A stretch of DNA of 5,478 bases from Pirellulaceae bacterium (lineage in GTDB: Bacteria; Planctomycetota; Planctomycetia; Pirellulales; Pirellulaceae). The notes beneath the pieces were generated by a model. It had not been told where the DNA came from. It saw only the letters and a program-made list of their open reading frames with translations, and ran no database searches. The translations under genes and the position numbers were made by a program. The stretch is taken from NCBI GenBank assembly GCA_020846515.1, contig JADLDX010000629.1, positions 1 through 5,478 of the forward strand. Reading direction: 5' to 3'. Numbering within the stretch: position 1 is the first letter of the stretch; each line of letters starts with the position of its first letter. This document shows positions 5,244 to 5,478 of this stretch, in pieces.

Positions 5244-5478
5244 TTAAGTCAGGACCATCGCCCACACGAGCACCATCGCGGTGGCCATTAGCATATCGCT
5301 GAGCAGTGGTCTTCGACCAGCCCTTTTGCGACGAACGCTCTCCAGCACTTTGCCCGTCGGGCAGGCTAGTCGACAATATCCCATCGGTTCGCGGCTGGCC
5401 AGCAGCATACTAGCGATCCATACACCCAAACTGACCGACCAACCTACGCGCCAGGCATACACGTCAAATGGTTCAAAA
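5244..5478 (-). CDS. NosR/NapH-like membrane 4Fe-4S (probably FMN-binding) protein, C-terminal end only
   Basis: The last 77 residues of a larger protein whose start lies beyond the right edge. The frame is open to the window end, reading FEPFDVYAWRVGW first; an internal GTG at 5462 is not the start. Seen: a membrane helix (about residues 12-27, SVSLGVWIASMLLA), the cluster motif YCRLACPTGKVLE (Cys-x3-Cys-Pro, as in Fer4_5/NapH/NosR proteins), a basic stretch (VRRKRAGRRP, probably cytoplasmic), then a final helix (MLMATAMVLVWAMVL). In related proteins FEPFD-x-Y, membrane helix, YCR-x2-CP-TG, basic loop and last helix form the C-terminus of NosR-type proteins, which carry an outside FMN domain and pass electrons across the membrane. 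Partner and pathway cannot be read from this fragment. The stop (TAA) is 3 bases before the longest Nudix start, suggesting an operon. Confidence 0.82.
   Translation of the reverse strand, partial: FEPFDVYAWRVGWSVSLGVWIASMLLASREPMGYCRLACPTGKVLESVRRKRAGRRPLLSDMLMATAMVLVWAMVLT

Overview
The window reads as chromosomal DNA of a planctomycete, most likely Pirellulales/Rhodopirellula-like. This is an inference from three things: the moderately high GC, the use of GTG and TTG starts, and intergenic gaps filled with hairpin-forming repeats of the 'GGGCTAGCGCCC...GGCT' and 'CCACCGTC-loop-GACGGTGG' kind that I associate with that group. No phage, integrase, transposase, CRISPR array, tRNA or rRNA was recognised.

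Layout, left to right. Positions 1-511 (minus) hold the N-terminal 170 codons of folD, the folate one-carbon enzyme, with its 3' end outside the window. A 112-base divergent gap follows. Positions 624-1418 (plus) encode a LutA/YkgE-type protein with two CCG (cysteine-rich) domains. Four bases later, in an apparent two-gene operon, 1423-2769 (plus) encodes a 448-residue protein with a SUKH (SMI1/KNR4-like) N-terminal region and a helical, possibly TPR-like, C-terminal part. A 217-base gap contains two 52-bp tandem hairpin units. Positions 2987-4270 (plus) encode a CinA-family protein whose N-terminal MoCF-like domain looks intact, while the C-terminal NMN-deamidase domain has lost its signature motif. 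A 346-base repeat-rich gap (4271-4616) separates it from two convergent minus-strand genes: a Nudix hydrolase (4617-5240) and, 3 bases upstream of it, the C-terminal end of a NosR/NapH-like membrane iron-sulfur protein (5244-5478).

Functionally the window is mostly metabolic and housekeeping: folate C1 metabolism, a lactate/organic-acid oxidation subunit, a CinA-type protein and membrane redox. The genes do not form one obvious pathway. The points that most deserve a second look are the apparently dead deamidase half of the CinA protein, the pairing of an apparently lone lutA with a SUKH-domain gene, and the dense nested repeats in the two larger gaps. I did not find a convincing new multi-gene system.
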